From: Chloroflexota bacterium
Lineage (GTDB): Bacteria > Chloroflexota > JAJPGV01
Length of the DNA: 64,000 bases
NCBI GenBank assembly: GCA_021325635.1
Contig: JAJPGV010000046.1
Coordinates: forward strand, 62,001 to 126,000
Direction of reading: 5' to 3'
In this document: positions 62,536 to 64,000 of the stretch, piece after piece
Position numbering within the stretch: position 1 is the stretch's first letter
How the letters are laid out: every line of letters begins with the position of its first letter
Made by a program: the position numbers and the translations under genes
The notes under the pieces: generated by a model
What the model saw: the letters and a program-made list of their open reading frames with translations, nothing else
What the model was told of the DNA's origin: nothing
Database searches by the model: none

Positions 62536-63531
62536 CTAGGGCAGCGCCAGGTGGACGTCGTCGCTCACGGGGATCTGGACAGCTTCTCTTGCAGGCTGCC
62601 GAGATCGAAGGCCGAACTGCAGCACCGCGCCAGGCAGGCTCCATACGAATCCGATGGCGAAGGCGAGCAATGACACGGCCAGCGCCTGGCTGCCGGCTAC
62701 ACCGAGCTGCCCGAGGATGATGACGTTCGCGCCTTCGCGCACGCCAAAGCCGGAGACCGTGATGGGGATGGTGACAAGGGCTGAGATGGCCGCTACCACC
62801 CAGCAGATGTCCACGAACGCCACCTGAGCGCCGACGGCTCGCATCGTCCCGAGCACGGAAAGGTTGGCAACCAGGTGCGCCGCCACGGTGATAGCAAAAG
62901 CCGCGCATAGCGGACCCGGCTGGCGGCAGGCGGCCAGCCGGTCCCAGAAGGGCGCCAGCCAGGACTCCAAGCGCCGCAGTCGCAGCAGCCTCAACAGCCC
63001 GCCGGACAGGCGGCGCAAGAGGCCGCCAAGTCGCGGATCAATCGCTCCGGCCAGAAGGAGAAGAAACAGCGCCAGCATGGCGCCGATGGCCGAGGCGATA
63101 ACCATCCGCAGCGGGAAGGGATGGGTGACCGCCAGCGCGGCCAGTGCGATGGTGAAGATGGAGATGGTGCCGAGGATCTCGTCGACCACGATGGATGCGG
63201 CCACGGCGTCGCCCTTGCTATGTCGGGCCAGAATGACCCCCTTGGCCAGCTGGCCAGTCTCCTCCCCGGGCAGGATGAGGCTGTAGAAGCCACCAATGAG
63301 GTTCATGCGGATCAGCCGGCCGAGCGGCTCCCGGACACCTGCAGCCCGCAGCAGAATCTGCCACTTCCAGCTCACCAGCACGATGACCGGCACCGTCAGC
63401 AGGTTGGCCCACAGCACCCACTCCAGGGAAGCGTGGAGGAGGTTATCCACGATAGTCCCGAGGTTGATCCGGTGGAGCAGCCAGCCCAGCATTGCTCCGC
63501 TGATGACGATCCGGGCCGCGAGCCAGCGCAT
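62536..63531 (-). CDS. Lysylphosphatidylglycerol synthetase/flippase-type membrane protein (UPF0104)
   Basis: 331-aa integral membrane protein with about 8 helices. The family block GFYSLILPGEETGQLAKGVILARH, then GVREGANVIILGQLGV (pattern GxREG near the C-terminus), is typical of the lysylphosphatidylglycerol-synthase transmembrane/flippase domain. The aminoacyl-transferase domain of MprF is missing, so it may only translocate lipid. Start ATG with TAGGCT close upstream. Confidence 0.85.
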   Translation of the reverse strand: MRWLAARIVISGAMLGWLLHRINLGTIVDNLLHASLEWVLWANLLTVPVIVLVSWKWQILLRAAGVREPLGRLIRMNLIGGFYSLILPGEETGQLAKGVILARHSKGDAVAASIVVDEILGTISIFTIALAALAVTHPFPLRMVIASAIGAMLALFLLLLAGAIDPRLGGLLRRLSGGLLRLLRLRRLESWLAPFWDRLAACRQPGPLCAAFAITVAAHLVANLSVLGTMRAVGAQVAFVDICWVVAAISALVTIPITVSGFGVREGANVIILGQLGVAGSQALAVSLLAFAIGFVWSLPGAVLQFGLRSRQPAREAVQIPVSDDVHLALP

Positions 63532-63723
63532 CGTCAGTAAGCCTAGCGAGAGCCAGTCGCAGGAGCCAGTGATGATGGGCTGCAGGGCACGGGCCTATCC
63601 GCGCCACTACCGCCCGAAGAGGCTACTTGACATCGCCCTTCGGATCGCCCAACACCCGCTTACCTAGCCAATTCGGCACTGCCCGCCTGGCCGCGTGTTC
63701 TCGGCCGGCCGTTAATCACACCA

Positions 63724-64000
63724 GTGAAACTCCGCTGGCAGGCCGCATTGGCGGCACTGATGCTGACCGCTGCTATCACTCCACCGGCGTTGGCGGTCGA
63801 CATCCCGTCCGGCGGCCGTGTGGGCCAGCTTCCCGGCTGGCCGCGCATCCTGGACCAGTCCACGTCGGTCGAGCAGCTGCGCTCGGGAGTCACCCTGAGC
63901 AGCGTGCAGCTGCTGACCAGCAGCGGTCTGCTGAAGCTGTTTCAGCTGGACGTTGACCTCACCAACCCGGATGTCAGCCTGGCCACCGTCGTCTCCCACA
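63724..64000 (+). CDS. Secreted phosphodiester-glycosidase-like protein (3' end outside window)
   Basis: Incomplete: the frame runs open to the window edge. The GTG start leads a signal peptide of about 24 residues (ALAALMLTAAITPPALA), then a mature start SGVTLSSVQLLTSSGLLKLFQLDVDLTNPDVSLATVVSH. That pattern (xQLxTxxGplklfxLdvDLxxPxVxLxxVvs) matches the N-terminus of NAGPA-type phosphodiester glycosidases and exopolysaccharide proteins. No ribosome site; GTTAAT lies 7 bases upstream. Confidence 0.6.
   Translation, partial: MKLRWQAALAALMLTAAITPPALAVDIPSGGRVGQLPGWPRILDQSTSVEQLRSGVTLSSVQLLTSSGLLKLFQLDVDLTNPDVSLATVVSH

Overview
The window is high-GC bacterial chromosome with tightly packed genes. 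It suggests Chloroflexota or a related Terrabacterial lineage. Reasons: many lipoprotein substrate-binding proteins with Ala/Ser/Pro-rich linkers, an FhaA-type DUF3662-FHA protein, a DUF5679 zinc ribbon, DegV, several start codons that look leaderless, and an rpoN gene, which argues against Actinobacteria. No marker gene fixes the species.

Layout. 0-6.2 kb is housekeeping: RNase D (cut by the window edge), RlmB, an NlpC/P60 hydrolase, galactokinase, a zinc-ribbon coiled-coil protein and tRNA-Thr(CGT). 6.2-10.6 kb is a visibly AT-richer signalling island: a NarL-type regulator, a membrane histidine kinase and a class III nucleotidyl cyclase, lying between the tRNA and a decayed IS3 transposase. 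10.6-13.4 kb holds a hemerythrin protein, an ornithine cyclodeaminase homologue and a methyltransferase. 13.5-24.5 kb is an accessory uptake/catabolism region: two iron-type substrate-binding lipoproteins, a fused two-domain ABC permease, two bicupins, a siderophore-interacting-type flavoprotein, a metal-ligand-less M24 (creatinase-fold) protein, a VOC-Rieske fusion and two further VOC proteins. 24.6-28.6 kb is envelope-related: a duplicated-domain secreted protein, an atypical signal peptidase I, ApbE and a LysM-CHAP hydrolase. 28.9-36.3 kb is metabolic: amidohydrolase, ferritin-like protein, orphan molybdopterin hydroxylase subunit, two-gene 2-oxoacid dehydrogenase E1, HpaI-type aldolase. 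36.4-41.1 kb is a regulatory cascade: RpoN with a zinc-ribbon insert, an NtrC-family activator, a textbook sigma-54 promoter, then an ECF sigma factor and its probable anti-sigma.

41.2-55.7 kb resumes the catabolic theme. UbiD decarboxylase, a phthalate-dioxygenase-like Rieske oxygenase, an SBP and a dihydrodiol-dehydrogenase-like Gfo/Idh/MocA protein form one co-oriented run. They are followed by two more metal-ligand-less M24 proteins, two VOC proteins, two NMT1-type SBPs and a GltD-like flavoprotein. 55.7-64 kb returns to housekeeping: IspD, two FHA proteins, DegV, DUF5679, an esterase, CCA-adding enzyme, a flippase-like membrane protein and the start of a phosphodiester-glycosidase-like secreted protein.

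The most novel material is the repeated association of substrate-binding lipoproteins with bicupin/VOC proteins and a creatinase-fold M24 subfamily whose five metal ligands are replaced identically in three paralogues, together with the VOC-Rieske fusion. I read these as parts of an uncharacterised small-molecule uptake and ring- or C-N-cleavage system. That reading is inference.
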